Source: Pseudomonas sp. GV071 (lineage in GTDB: Bacteria > Pseudomonadota > Gammaproteobacteria > Pseudomonadales > Pseudomonadaceae). From it: a stretch of DNA of 64,000 nucleotides. Positions 16,668-25,760 of the stretch are shown in pieces. Numbering within the stretch: position 1 is the first letter of the stretch; every line of letters starts with the position of its first letter. The notes beneath the pieces were generated by a model. It saw only the letters and a list, made by a program, of their open reading frames with translations. It ran no database searches and had not been told where the DNA came from. Location of the stretch: assembly GCF_003050835.1 (NCBI RefSeq), contig NZ_QAOJ01000011.1, positions 163,665 to 227,664 of the forward strand. The letters run 5' to 3'. Position numbers and translations under genes: made by a program.

Positions 16668-18335
16668 TCAGTCATGCCAGACCAGCGCTTCGCGCCGCCC
16701 GGACCATTCGGCAAAACGCCCCGCGTAGGCGTCTTCGACCACGCTGCGTTTGATCTTCAAGGTAGGCGTGAGAAAGCCGTTGTCCACTGCCCAGACTTCC
16801 CTGAGCAGAATCAGGCCACTGAGCTGTTCGTGTTTATCGAGTGCCGCGTTGACGTCGGCCAGCAGGGTTTTAAAGCTGCCTTCCAGGGCCGGACGCGAGC
16901 CATTCAGGGCTTCTTCACGGCCCACATCGGACAGCACACACAAGGCCATCGGCTGCGGCATGCCGTCGCCGACCACACACACCTGCTCGATGCGCGGGTG
17001 CACCGCCAGCAGGTTTTCGATTGGCGCCGGGGCGACGTACTTGCCCTTGCTGGTTTTGAAGATTTCCTTGATCCGCCCGGTCAGGCGCAGGTAGTGCTCG
17101 CCGTCCTGCTCGCCTTTGTCGCCGGTGCGCAGAAAGCCGTCTTCGGTGATGGTTTCGGCGGTGCGTTCCGGGTCCTTGTAGTAGCCCTGCATGGTCGCCG
17201 GGCTGCGCACCTGCACTTCGCCCAGCTCGCTGATGCGTACTTCGACGCCGGGGCTGGCCTGGCCGATCCAGCCCGGCCGATTCTTGCCCTGGCGACAGAT
17301 ATGCGAGTAGCCGCAATTCTCGGTCATGCCGTACACCTCGAGCACGTCCAGGCCCAGGCGCTGATACCAGCGCAGCAGGGTTTCCGGCACCGGTGCCGCG
17401 CCCGACAACGCGCAACGCACGGCATCCAAGCCGAGACCGACCAACACCTTGTGGCCGACACGCTTGCCAATGAAGGGAATTTTCAGCAGGAAATCCAGAC
17501 GCTCGGCCGGCATCTTGCTGTACACGCCCATCTGGAATTTGGTCCAGATCCGCGGCACGCCGAAGATCAGCGTCGGCCGCGCGCGACGCAGATCGACCAG
17601 GAAGGTGTCGAGGCTTTCGGCAAAAAACACCGTCTCGCCGGCATACAGCGAGTTCATCTCGACAAACATGCGCTCGGCCACGTGGCACAGCGGCAGGTAG
17701 GACAGCAGGCGGTCATCTTCGCCGGCCTCGAACAGCGCGCTGCCATGCCCGGCAGCGAAGGCGAAGTTGCCAAAGTTGTGCATCACCCCTTTCGGCGTAC
17801 CGGTGGTGCCGGAGGTGTAAACGATGGTGGCGAGCTGGTCGTGGCCGCCGATGGGATTGTCGCGGATCGGCGTGCAGGCCTGCAGGTCACTCCAATCAAC
17901 GTCGAAGCTGCCTTCGGGGTGCAGCGGCATGGCGATGGTACGCACGCCTGACGGCACGCCCGGGGCCATGGCTGCCCAGTCGTCAAGCTTGCCGACGAAC
18001 ACCAGCGCGGCCTCGGAGTGAGTCAGCACCTGGCGCACGGAATCGGCGGTGAGATTGGGGTACAGCGGCACCGACACATGGCCGGCCATCCAGATCGCCA
18101 GGTCGGTGATGATCCAGTGCGCGCAGTTTTTCGACACCAGGGCAATGCGGCTGCCTGCCGGCAGCTCTTGGGCACGAAGCCAATTGGCGGCGCGGCGGGC
18201 CTGGTCGCCAACATCCGACCAGCTCAGCTCCAGCACCTGGCCGCCGGGCAGCGGCTGCACCATGTAGCGTTTGTCCGGGTGGCGAGCTTCGCGCTGAAAG
18301 AAGATCTCTAAGGGCAAAACGGCAGCATTCGTCAC
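16668..18335 (-). CDS. AMP-dependent long-chain acyl-CoA ligase
   Basis: The 555-residue member of the adenylate-forming family has the P-loop IVYTSGTTGTPKGVMHN (about 193-209), the adenine motif YGMTENCGY, the hinge TGDKGEQD and RIKEIFKTSKGKYVAP, and the C-terminal lysine region PTLKIKR. The set of motifs and the HVAERM segment are those of the long-chain/very-long-chain FACL group. The start is GTG at 18335, right after a strong AGGAGGAGG; a nearby ATG is out of frame. It forms an operon with the thioesterase. A perfect 20-bp palindrome lies about 60 bases upstream, probably the site of a TetR-type repressor. Confidence 0.92.
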   Translation of the reverse strand: MTNAAVLPLEIFFQREARHPDKRYMVQPLPGGQVLELSWSDVGDQARRAANWLRAQELPAGSRIALVSKNCAHWIITDLAIWMAGHVSVPLYPNLTADSVRQVLTHSEAALVFVGKLDDWAAMAPGVPSGVRTIAMPLHPEGSFDVDWSDLQACTPIRDNPIGGHDQLATIVYTSGTTGTPKGVMHNFGNFAFAAGHGSALFEAGEDDRLLSYLPLCHVAERMFVEMNSLYAGETVFFAESLDTFLVDLRRARPTLIFGVPRIWTKFQMGVYSKMPAERLDFLLKIPFIGKRVGHKVLVGLGLDAVRCALSGAAPVPETLLRWYQRLGLDVLEVYGMTENCGYSHICRQGKNRPGWIGQASPGVEVRISELGEVQVRSPATMQGYYKDPERTAETITEDGFLRTGDKGEQDGEHYLRLTGRIKEIFKTSKGKYVAPAPIENLLAVHPRIEQVCVVGDGMPQPMALCVLSDVGREEALNGSRPALEGSFKTLLADVNAALDKHEQLSGLILLREVWAVDNGFLTPTLKIKRSVVEDAYAGRFAEWSGRREALVWHD

Positions 18336-18396
18336 AGGGCCTCCTCCTAATTATTTTTGTGGGGAAACAACATGCGGAGCACAACGTTTAAAACCA

Positions 18397-18416
18397 AACC
18401 AAGCACTTGCTTGGTT
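18397..18416. promoter_or_regulatory. Perfect 20-bp palindrome, candidate operator
   Basis: AACCAAGCACTTGCTTGGTT is an exact inverted repeat of nine bases around CT. It sits 60-80 bases upstream of the acyl-CoA ligase GTG and 155 bases upstream of the divergent lipoprotein gene. Its size and symmetry fit a TetR-family repressor dimer pair. No such regulator gene is adjacent. Confidence 0.55.
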
Positions 18417-18571
18417 GGACTATTCCACGCACAACCCGCCACGCGCAAGGGGAGAAATGTTTAGAACTGTAGCCGCGGCGCCTGGCGCCGTGTCACGCGG
18501 GAAAGCGCACACCTTGTAGGATGATTCTGAGGCACAATAGGCAACGCATTATTTTTTGGCCCGGACCCCCA

Positions 18572-19447
18572 ATGTTCAAACCATTCCCTCTGCAGGGCGC
18601 CGCCTTGGCGCTGTTGCTGGCAGGTGCTGCCGGCTGTTCATCGAACAACAACGCTGTGTATGAACATGAAGACTTCGCCGACTCGGGAACCTTCTCGCGC
18701 AACTACGCCAGCAGCGACGCCGTGTCCTGCGAGGCAGCGCGTCGTGCACTGCTGAGCCAGGGTTACATCATTACCAGCGCCGACCCCAAGCAGGTCAGCG
18801 GCCACAAGAGCTTCCAGCAGAGCGGCGACAACCACCTGGAGATTACCTTCAACGTGGTCTGCACCGACGGTGGCGCCAGCGATCACCACTCGACCATGTT
18901 CGCCAACGCTCTGCAGGACCGTTACGCGCTGAAGAAGCTGAACAACTCGGCGAGCCTGGGGGTGGGCGTGCTGGGTTCGGTGTCGATGCCGATCGGCTCC
19001 ACCGACGATTCGCTGGTGAAAGTGGCGAGCGAAACGGTGTCGTCGGCCAAGTTCTATGAGCGCTTTTTTGCCCTGGTGGAACTGTTCCTGCCGCCGCCCG
19101 TGAAGCCGGCTGAGCCCGCGCCTGCGCCAGTACCCGCGCCGCAACAAGACCTCGGCATTCCAGAGCCGCAAGCGCTTGCCCCGACTACTGCGCCAGCGAT
19201 TCAGGAAGTGGTTACCCCGGTGATCGAGCCGGCTGCGGCGCCGGCCGTGGAGCCGGTGGAAGAACCGCCGCTGCAACCCATGGTAATCATGCGCCCGATC
19301 AGCGATGCGCCGGTGGCGGAGCAACCAGCGGTCACACCGGATGCCACCAGCCTGCAGAACGCACCAGCAGTGGTGGAACAGCCGCTGACGGAAACCCCGG
19401 CTGACGTTGCGCAACCCAGCAGCGAAGGCGAATCAACAGCGCAATAA
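18572..19447 (+). CDS. DUF2242 lipoprotein
   Basis: The 291-residue protein has a lipoprotein signal peptide with lipobox AGAAGC (Cys22), followed by SSNNNAVYEHEDFADSGTFS, the opening of the Pseudomonas DUF2242 family. The conserved part ends near residue 175 (FYERFFALVELFL). The remaining 115 residues are low-complexity, rich in Pro, Ala, Glu and Val, of a kind that can span the periplasm or peptidoglycan. Residue 2 after Cys is Ser, not Asp, so outer-membrane sorting is expected. Function unknown. It is transcribed alone, divergent from the acyl-CoA ligase, with a REP palindrome after the stop. Confidence 0.85.
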   Translation: MFKPFPLQGAALALLLAGAAGCSSNNNAVYEHEDFADSGTFSRNYASSDAVSCEAARRALLSQGYIITSADPKQVSGHKSFQQSGDNHLEITFNVVCTDGGASDHHSTMFANALQDRYALKKLNNSASLGVGVLGSVSMPIGSTDDSLVKVASETVSSAKFYERFFALVELFLPPPVKPAEPAPAPVPAPQQDLGIPEPQALAPTTAPAIQEVVTPVIEPAAAPAVEPVEEPPLQPMVIMRPISDAPVAEQPAVTPDATSLQNAPAVVEQPLTETPADVAQPSSEGESTAQ

Positions 19448-19460
19448 CGCTTTTGCTGTT

Positions 19461-19522
19461 GTGGGAGGGACTTTAGCCGCGAGCTTTCGAGATCAAGAAC
19501 TCGCGGCTAAAGCCCCTCCCAC
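19461..19522. repeat. REP palindrome
   Basis: GTGGGAGGGACTTTAGCCGCGAG and its near-complement CGCGGCTAAAGCCCCTCCCAC flank a short spacer. It lies between the convergent lipoprotein and sixA genes. Confidence 0.8.
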
Positions 19523-19549
19523 CAAAGCACATCAGCGTGGGCCGCTGCT

Positions 19550-20008
19550 CTAGTGCGGGTGCACCAGCGCGAGCAAATTCATCAGCCCGGCCGCAGCGAA
19601 ATCCCCTTCCAATTCAGCCAGGCTTGCGGTGCGCATCGCCAGCGGCTGCTGGCGATGGCCGTGAATCAGCAAGCCGCCCAGCTCACCCAGAAACGGGTTA
19701 TGGCTGACCAGCAGAATCTCCGCTTCTTCGCGCTCATCCAGATAGGCCAAGGCTTCACGCACATCGCTGTCCGGCGTTGCCCACGGCGCCGTGCCGACAG
19801 CGCCACGAAAGCCTATGGCCTGACGCACCAACTCCGCCGTCTGCTGGGCGCGTAAATAAGGGCTGGCGAGAATCGCGGAAATCGGCCGGCCTTCCAGTTG
19901 CACCGCACTGTGCCGCACTTCTTCCCGCCCATGGGCCGTCAGCGGTCGTTCAGCATCGGTGGCCGCCTGGGGCGCGGCCTCACCGTGGCGCAATAACCAC
20001 AGCCGCAT
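19550..20008 (-). CDS. sixA: Phosphohistidine phosphatase SixA
   Basis: A 152-residue histidine-phosphatase protein with the RHGEA catalytic motif (7-11) at its N-terminus and the second His in LLVSHNPFLGEL. E. coli SixA removes phosphate from phosphohistidine on the NPr protein of the nitrogen phosphotransferase system and was first described acting on the ArcB Hpt domain. The start ATG shares its A with the stop codon of the upstream DUF4389 gene. The order gpsA-DUF4389-sixA is that of other pseudomonads. Confidence 0.92.
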   Translation of the reverse strand: MRLWLLRHGEAAPQAATDAERPLTAHGREEVRHSAVQLEGRPISAILASPYLRAQQTAELVRQAIGFRGAVGTAPWATPDSDVREALAYLDEREEAEILLVSHNPFLGELGGLLIHGHRQQPLAMRTASLAELEGDFAAAGLMNLLALVHPH

Positions 20009-20358
20009 CAGAGCTTCGGCTCTTCGTCGCGTACCGGGTGCGGCGCAGGCGGAATGCTGTGGGCGACTTCGCCATCGGGCGCCCGCGCGGTCGGCCAATC
20101 GGCGAATGGCCAGGGTTTGTCTTCGGTATTGAAGGTGCCGAAGCGACCGATCTGCGCCAGGTACTGGCTGAGGCTGTCACCAAAACCCAGCAAACCGGCA
20201 TTCGGCGCGCCGTAGAACAGGCGATAGACCAACTGCACCAACACCACGAAACCCAACAGCGTCGCCGCCACTTGCCAGCACAGGGTGAAGAGCAGCATCC
20301 AGATAATGCGCAGACCAATGGACTCGCGCTCGAGGCTCTTGTCGAAGTTGTCGCTCAT
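20008..20358 (-). CDS. DUF4389 membrane protein
   Basis: A 116-residue protein with two hydrophobic segments (about 18-48: IIWMLLFTLCWQVAATLLGFVVLVQLVY) and the family sequence LFYGAPNAGLLGFGDSLSQYLAQI, followed by a hydrophilic C-terminal tail that includes a PWPFADWP stretch. This is the DUF4389 family; function unknown. AGGGAGAG precedes the ATG. It sits in an operon between gpsA (39 bases upstream) and sixA (one-base overlap). Confidence 0.88.
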   Translation of the reverse strand: MSDNFDKSLERESIGLRIIWMLLFTLCWQVAATLLGFVVLVQLVYRLFYGAPNAGLLGFGDSLSQYLAQIGRFGTFNTEDKPWPFADWPTARAPDGEVAHSIPPAPHPVRDEEPKL

Positions 20359-20397
20359 GGCACTCTCCCTTTCACTAAGAAACGATCAGGTAACGGA

Positions 20398-21420
20398 TCA
20401 AAAACCGGTGGTGGAAATGAAGTCGACGTCGGTTTTCGGCTCGGCCAGCATCAGGCGTTCAATCACCTGGGCCAGGGTACGCCCTTCGAACAGAATGGCG
20501 TGCAAGCCTGTCACCAGCGGCATATAGGTTTGCAGCTGCTCGGACTTCACCTTGAGCACTTTGAGGGTGTTGACCCCTTCGGCCACCTCACCCAGACGGG
20601 TAACGGCGTCTTCCAGGCTCAGGCCTTCGCCCAGGGCGTAACCAACCTGGAAGTTGCGGCTCTTGGGTGAGGAACAGGTCACGATCAGGTCGCCGACTCC
20701 GGCCAGACCGAGGAAGGTCATCGGGTTCGCGCCGAGCTTCACTGCAAAGCGGGTCATTTCCGCCAGGGCGCGGGTGATCAGCATGCTCTTGGTGTTTTCG
20801 CCCATCTCCAGCGCCGCCGCCATACCGGCGATGATCGCGTAGACGTTCTTCAACGCCCCGCCCAGCTCCACGCCGAAACGGTCGCCGCTGGCATATACGC
20901 GGAACGTGCGGCCATGCAGCGCGGCCTGCACGCGCTGGCAGAGTTCGTCGTCTTCGCTGGCGACCACCGTGGCGGTCAGCTCATGGGCGGCAATCTCTTT
21001 GGCCAGGTTCGGCCCGGACAACACACCGATGCGCGCCTGCGGGGCGATTTCTTCGATGATCTGACTCATCAGCTTGAAAGTCTGCGCCTCGATGCCCTTG
21101 GTCAGGCTGACCAACAGTTTACCGGCCAGCACCTCAGCGAATGGCTGCAGCACGGTGCGCAAGGCGCTGGACGGCAAGGCGACAAAGATCAGTTCACAGC
21201 TGGCAAGGGTGGCAGCCAGGTCGGTGACCGCGTCGACGTTGGGGTGAATCTTCACCCCTTTCAGGTACCGCGGGTTCTCCCGGTTGGTACGAATCGCCTC
21301 GGCCTGCTCCGGGTCGCGCATCCATTGGCGGACCGGGTTGCCGTTCTCGGCCAGAAGGTTGGCAATCGCGGTGCCGAAGCTGCCGCCGCCAAGAACTGCA
21401 ATAGGTTGCTGAACTGTCAT
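20398..21420 (-). CDS. gpsA: Glycerol-3-phosphate dehydrogenase [NAD(P)+]
   Basis: GpsA reduces dihydroxyacetone phosphate to sn-glycerol 3-phosphate, the backbone for phospholipids. The 340-residue protein has the nucleotide motif LGGGSFGTAIA (GxGxxG), the substrate segment SLTKGIE with its Lys, GPNLAKEIA, and the catalytic Lys in LKNVYAIIAG. The ATG at 21420 is the conserved N-terminus MTVQQPIAVLGGG. It is divergent from the hybrid kinase gene and is the first gene of gpsA-DUF4389-sixA. Confidence 0.96.
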   Translation of the reverse strand: MTVQQPIAVLGGGSFGTAIANLLAENGNPVRQWMRDPEQAEAIRTNRENPRYLKGVKIHPNVDAVTDLAATLASCELIFVALPSSALRTVLQPFAEVLAGKLLVSLTKGIEAQTFKLMSQIIEEIAPQARIGVLSGPNLAKEIAAHELTATVVASEDDELCQRVQAALHGRTFRVYASGDRFGVELGGALKNVYAIIAGMAAALEMGENTKSMLITRALAEMTRFAVKLGANPMTFLGLAGVGDLIVTCSSPKSRNFQVGYALGEGLSLEDAVTRLGEVAEGVNTLKVLKVKSEQLQTYMPLVTGLHAILFEGRTLAQVIERLMLAEPKTDVDFISTTGF

Positions 21421-21667
21421 AACCAATCCGTAGTGAGCCATTGTGCATGGCGGGCTGGCGGCATTATTACGGAGCAACTGCGCTGCGACCAGTGTTGCGC
21501 GCTAGCCTTTCACCAGCCACTGATAAAAACCGCGACGGCTGGGCAAAAAGCCGCTGCGCCGAGCGCCGCGCGAACAGGTAGACTTGCCCGTTTTAAATAA
21601 CATCCAGCTGCGCCAGGCATGGACAAGGTTGTGTCATGCGATGGGGGCGAAGGAGAGCAGAGATCCC

Positions 21668-23602
21668 ATGAACCTGCGCCGAGGGTGGGACATACATACC
21701 CGTACACAGCTGATCAGCGTAGGCCCTGCCCTGCTGCTGACGCTGTTGCTGACCGGCTTTTTCACCTTCGTGCGCCTGCAGGACCTGCGCCAGGAGTTGA
21801 ACCACACCGGGCAACTGATCGCTAACCAGTTGGCCCCAGCCACTGAGTACGGGGTGATCGCCGGCAATATCCAGGTGCTCAACACCCTGCTCAAGGCCAC
21901 CCTCGATACACCGCACGTGCGGTTTATTGAGGTGCGCGACCGCCAGGACAACATCCTCGCCTACGAGGAACAGGCCTCCGCCCAGGACAAGAGCGCCACC
22001 CAAGTGGAAATCTTCCACGCGCCGATTCACCTGCAACGCCTGGCCCTGAGTAAAGACCTGCCCTATTCCGCCAGCAGCAACGGCAACAGCCACCTCGACA
22101 ATGATTACCTCGGTCGCGTTGTGGTGGGCATGTCCAACGACGCGTTCAACAGCCAGCAGCAGGCGATTCTGCTCAAAGCCACGGTGTTGGCGCTGTTCGC
22201 CTTGCTGCTGACCTTCTTCGTCGCGCGGCGCCTGGCGCGGCGCCTGTCGCAACCGATCAGCACCATGGCCGACGCGGTGAAGGCGATTCAGGCCGGCAAC
22301 TACCGCACCGCCCTGCCCGAGGTGGACGACAACGAACTCGGCGGCCTCGCCCGGCATATCAATAACCTCGCCAGCGGACTGGAACAGGCCAGCCTCGAGC
22401 AGCAACAAAGCATCGCCCAATTGGTCAAGGCGCGGGAAGAATCGGAGCAGGCCAACCGCGCCAAGTCGGACTTCCTGGCGATGATGAGCCACGAACTGCG
22501 CACACCCATGAACGGCGTGCTAGGCATGCTGCAGTTGCTGGAAACCACCGAGATGACCGATGAGCAGGCCGAATATTCGGCACTGGCCACCGAGTCCACC
22601 GAACACCTGCTCAAGGTGATTAATGACATCCTCGACTTCTCCCGCATCGAGCGCGGCGCGCTGGAACTGGAGCGCATCACCTTCAATCTGCTGGAGCTGA
22701 TTCAGAGCTCGGCCCAGGTGTTTCAACACAGCGCTCAGCAACGCGGTTTGCAACTGCAGCTGGATACCCAGGCAGGGCTGGAGCAGTTGGTGGTCAAGGG
22801 TGACCCGACGCGTATCCGGCAAATTCTGGTGAACCTGCTGGGCAACGCCTTGAAGTTCACCGAGGAAGGCAATATTCGCATCGAAACCCGCTGGCAGGCG
22901 CTGGATAACGAGGTGCTGTGGTTCAGCTGCGCAGTGCATGACAGCGGCATCGGCATTTCACCGGAGCGCCTGGAGCACATGTTCGATGCCTTCCAGCAGG
23001 CCGATAATTCCATCTCCCGCCGCTATGGCGGCACCGGCCTGGGTCTGCCGATTGCGCGCACCCTGGCCGAGCGCATGGGCGGCACCCTGAATGCCGAAAG
23101 CCAGGAAGGACGCGGCTCGATTTTCACCCTGGAAATTCCCCTACCCTTTGCCCGCCAGAGCGAGCGAGCAGCCGAGCACAGCGTCGACGACGCCAGCTCC
23201 GGCAAAGGCCACAAGGTGCTGCTGGTGGAAGACAACCCGGTCAATCAGACCGTCATCGAAGCGATGCTACGCAGCCTTGGTTACCAGGTCAGCCTGGTGG
23301 GCGATGGCGCCCAGGCATTGAATACGGTCGAGCGCCACGAGTTCGCTGCCGTGCTGATGGACTGCCGCCTGCCGGTGATGGATGGCTATGAAGCCACCCG
23401 ACAGATTCGCCGCCTTCCCGCGCGGACCGATCTGCCGATCATTGCCCTTACCGCCAACGCCCTGCAGGGCGATCGCGAAGCGTGCCTGCAAGCGGGAATG
23501 AACGACTACCTGGCCAAGCCCTTCAAGCGCGCCGACCTACAGCGCATCCTGCAGGCATGGGTGGTCCCCCGACCTTTGGCGAGTAGCCAGAGCACGGACT
23601 GA
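21668..23602 (+). CDS. Hybrid sensor histidine kinase (PA1611-like)
   Basis: A 644-residue membrane hybrid kinase. Two membrane segments (about 18-38 and 176-198) enclose a periplasmic sensor domain; a HAMP domain (about 200-255), HisKA with His275 in MMSHELRTPMNG, HATPase with the N box NLLGNALKF and G box GGTGLGLPIA, and a C-terminal receiver with Asp565 in LMDCRLPVMDG follow. There is no Hpt domain. By neighbourhood (gpsA on one side, fabA-fabB on the other) it corresponds to PA1611 of P. aeruginosa, a kinase reported to bind RetS and so affect the GacS/RsmA switch. AAGGAG precedes the ATG. Confidence 0.9.
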   Translation: MNLRRGWDIHTRTQLISVGPALLLTLLLTGFFTFVRLQDLRQELNHTGQLIANQLAPATEYGVIAGNIQVLNTLLKATLDTPHVRFIEVRDRQDNILAYEEQASAQDKSATQVEIFHAPIHLQRLALSKDLPYSASSNGNSHLDNDYLGRVVVGMSNDAFNSQQQAILLKATVLALFALLLTFFVARRLARRLSQPISTMADAVKAIQAGNYRTALPEVDDNELGGLARHINNLASGLEQASLEQQQSIAQLVKAREESEQANRAKSDFLAMMSHELRTPMNGVLGMLQLLETTEMTDEQAEYSALATESTEHLLKVINDILDFSRIERGALELERITFNLLELIQSSAQVFQHSAQQRGLQLQLDTQAGLEQLVVKGDPTRIRQILVNLLGNALKFTEEGNIRIETRWQALDNEVLWFSCAVHDSGIGISPERLEHMFDAFQQADNSISRRYGGTGLGLPIARTLAERMGGTLNAESQEGRGSIFTLEIPLPFARQSERAAEHSVDDASSGKGHKVLLVEDNPVNQTVIEAMLRSLGYQVSLVGDGAQALNTVERHEFAAVLMDCRLPVMDGYEATRQIRRLPARTDLPIIALTANALQGDREACLQAGMNDYLAKPFKRADLQRILQAWVVPRPLASSQSTD

Positions 23603-23908
23603 CAAGGGAACATGCAAGCTGTCATAAAGTCGTAACCGCGTTACAACATGGTTACGTTGGTGTGAACCCTGGCCGGCGCCGACAGTGATAGAGTGCGTCT
23701 GGCACGGTGTGGCGCACTGCCCTGCAGGGGGCAAATGGAACACTGGGTGTACAACTGTGCTCAGAGTCTGTGACTTTCATTTCAACGCAACAGTCTATGA
23801 CTACGCTGGTAGCTACGATGCCCTAAATAAACGGGTGCCATTCCAATATCGCCACCAGCCTAGATGATTCGCTTAGCCCTGCCGCACGGGGATTATTGAG
23901 GAGCTCGC
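23603..23908 (+). promoter_or_regulatory. fabAB upstream region
   Basis: This 306-base gap holds no credible gene. At 23619-23636 CTGTCATAAAGTCGTAAC resembles a PhoB box, with a perfect first half-site and a poor second one. GTTACAACATGGTTACG nearby is partly repetitive. The fabAB promoter must lie here, but I cannot place the -10 with confidence. Confidence 0.4.
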
Positions 23909-24424
23909 ATGTCCAAACAGAACGCTTACACTCGGGAAGACTTGCTGCGCTGCAGTCGTGGCGAGCTATTCGGCCCAGGTAATGCGCAACTGCCCGCCCC
24001 CAACATGCTGATGGTTGATCGCATCACGCATATCAGCGACACCGGCGGTAAATACGGCAAAGGCGAGTTGGTCGCCGAACTCGATATCAACCCGGACCTG
24101 TGGTTCTTCGCCTGCCACTTCGAAGGCGACCCGGTGATGCCAGGCTGCCTGGGTCTGGATGCCATGTGGCAGCTGGTGGGTTTCTACCTCGGCTGGCAAG
24201 GCAACCCCGGCCGCGGCCGCGCCCTGGGTTCGGGCGAAGTGAAATTCTTCGGTCAGGTTCTGCCCACCGCCAAGAAAATCACCTACAACATTCAGATCAA
24301 ACGCACCATCAACCGCTCCCTGGTGTTGGCCATCGCTGACGGCACCGTGAGTGTCGACGGCCGCGAGATCTACAGCGCCGAAGGTTTGCGTGTCGGCCTG
24401 TTCACTTCCACTGACAACTTTTAA
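23909..24424 (+). CDS. fabA: 3-Hydroxydecanoyl-ACP dehydratase/isomerase
   Basis: FabA dehydrates 3-hydroxydecanoyl-ACP and isomerises trans-2- to cis-3-decenoyl-ACP, the branch point of anaerobic unsaturated fatty acid synthesis. The protein is 171 residues, the family length. The catalytic pair is His70 (FFACHFEGDPVMPGCLG) and Asp84. GAGGAG lies upstream of the ATG. The fabB gene begins 11 bases after the stop, forming the classic fabAB operon. Confidence 0.98.
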   Translation: MSKQNAYTREDLLRCSRGELFGPGNAQLPAPNMLMVDRITHISDTGGKYGKGELVAELDINPDLWFFACHFEGDPVMPGCLGLDAMWQLVGFYLGWQGNPGRGRALGSGEVKFFGQVLPTAKKITYNIQIKRTINRSLVLAIADGTVSVDGREIYSAEGLRVGLFTSTDNF

Positions 24425-24435
24425 GGGTTATCCGC

Positions 24436-25656
24436 ATGCGTCGCGTCGTGATCACCGGTCTGGGTATCGTCTCCTGCCTGGGCAATGATAAAGACACCGT
24501 CTCCGCCAACCTTCGTGCTGGCCGTGCCGGTATCCGCCACAACCCGTCCTACGCTGAAATGGGCCTTCGCAGCCACGTTTCCGGCTCCGTTGACCTCAAC
24601 CTCGAAGAGCTGATCGACCGCAAGGTGTTCCGCTTCATGGGCGATGCGGCGGCCTATGCCTACCTGTCCATGCAGCAGGCGATCGCTGATTCCGGCCTGT
24701 CCCCTGAGCAGATTTCCAACCCGCGCACCGGTCTGATTGCCGGTTCCGGTGGCGCCTCCACCATCAACCAGATGGAAGCCATCGACACCCTGCGCGAAAA
24801 AGGCGTCAAGCGCATCGGCCCATACCGCGTCACCCGCACCATGGGCAGCACCGTGTCGGCCTGCCTGGCCACGCCGTTCGAAATCAAGGGCGTGAACTTT
24901 TCGATCTCCTCCGCTTGCGCCACCAGTGCTCACTGCATCGGTCAGGCCATGGAGCAGATCCAGCTGGGCAAACAGGACGTGGTCTTCGCCGGTGGCGGTG
25001 AAGAAGAACACTGGAGCCAAAGCTGCTTGTTCGACGCCATGGGCGCCCTCTCCACCCAGTACAACGACACCCCGGAAAAAGCCTCGCGTGCCTATGACGC
25101 CAAGCGTGATGGTTTCGTGATCGCTGGCGGTGGCGGCATGGTGGTGGTCGAGGAGCTGGAACACGCTCTGGCCCGCGGCGCCAAGATCTATGCTGAAATC
25201 GTTGGCTACGGCGCCACTTCCGATGGCTACGACATGGTCGCCCCGAGTGGCGAAGGCGCGATCCGCTGCATGCAGCTGGCGCTGTCCACCGTTGACGGCC
25301 CGATCGACTACCTGAACACCCACGGCACCTCGACTCCAGTCGGCGACGTCGCGGAAATCAAAGGTGTGCGTGCGGTATTCGGCGACAAGGCTCCACCAAT
25401 CAGCTCGACCAAGAGCCTGTCCGGTCACTCCCTGGGCGCCGCCGGCGTACACGAAGCGATCTACTGCATGCTGATGATGGAAGGCAACTTTATCGCCGGC
25501 TCGGCCAATATCGACGAACTGGACCCGGAAGTGGCGGACATGCCGATCGCGACCAAAACCCAGGAAAACGTCACCCTCAATCATGTGATGAGCAACAGCT
25601 TCGGCTTCGGTGGCACCAACGCCACCCTGGTCATGAAGCGCTGGGCTGGCAAGTGA
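24436..25656 (+). CDS. fabB: 3-Oxoacyl-ACP synthase I
   Basis: FabB elongates cis-3-decenoyl-ACP and other acyl chains by Claisen condensation with malonyl-ACP. The 406-residue protein has the active-site Cys in SSACATSAHCIGQ, His in LNTHGTSTPVGD and His in TKSLSGHSLGAAG, the Cys-His-His triad of the family. It pairs with FabA in unsaturated fatty acid synthesis, and a strong terminator follows its stop. Confidence 0.98.
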   Translation: MRRVVITGLGIVSCLGNDKDTVSANLRAGRAGIRHNPSYAEMGLRSHVSGSVDLNLEELIDRKVFRFMGDAAAYAYLSMQQAIADSGLSPEQISNPRTGLIAGSGGASTINQMEAIDTLREKGVKRIGPYRVTRTMGSTVSACLATPFEIKGVNFSISSACATSAHCIGQAMEQIQLGKQDVVFAGGGEEEHWSQSCLFDAMGALSTQYNDTPEKASRAYDAKRDGFVIAGGGGMVVVEELEHALARGAKIYAEIVGYGATSDGYDMVAPSGEGAIRCMQLALSTVDGPIDYLNTHGTSTPVGDVAEIKGVRAVFGDKAPPISSTKSLSGHSLGAAGVHEAIYCMLMMEGNFIAGSANIDELDPEVADMPIATKTQENVTLNHVMSNSFGFGGTNATLVMKRWAGK

Positions 25657-25671
25657 TCTGATTGGCGGCAT

Positions 25672-25707
25672 AAAAAAAACGGGGCTCAGTGAGCCCCGTT
25701 TTTTTGT
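25672..25707. terminator. Bidirectional Rho-independent terminator after fabB
   Basis: An A-run, ACGGGGCTCA, a short loop and TGAGCCCCGT followed by seven T. It can serve both fabB and the convergent rluB gene. Confidence 0.92.
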
Positions 25708-25729
25708 CTGCATGTATCGCAAAAAGCAT

Positions 25730-25745
25730 CGCGGCTTTAGCCGCG
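25730..25745. repeat. Small REP-related hairpin
   Basis: CGCGGCTTTAGCCGCG is a perfect palindrome preceded by AAAAGCAT, matching the core of the REP elements at 16.1 and 19.5 kb. Confidence 0.5.
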
Positions 25746-25760
25746 ACTGCGTCCTGACAC

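Noticed and set aside
16206..18335. Acyl-CoA ligase/thioesterase as part of a biosynthetic gene cluster
   Set aside because: Neighbours are household or conserved Pseudomonas genes in the same order as PA1617-PA1622; no carrier protein or condensing enzyme is linked.
23685..23867. 60-codon frame upstream of fabA
   Set aside because: No ribosome-binding site, no family; the region more likely holds the fabAB promoter.
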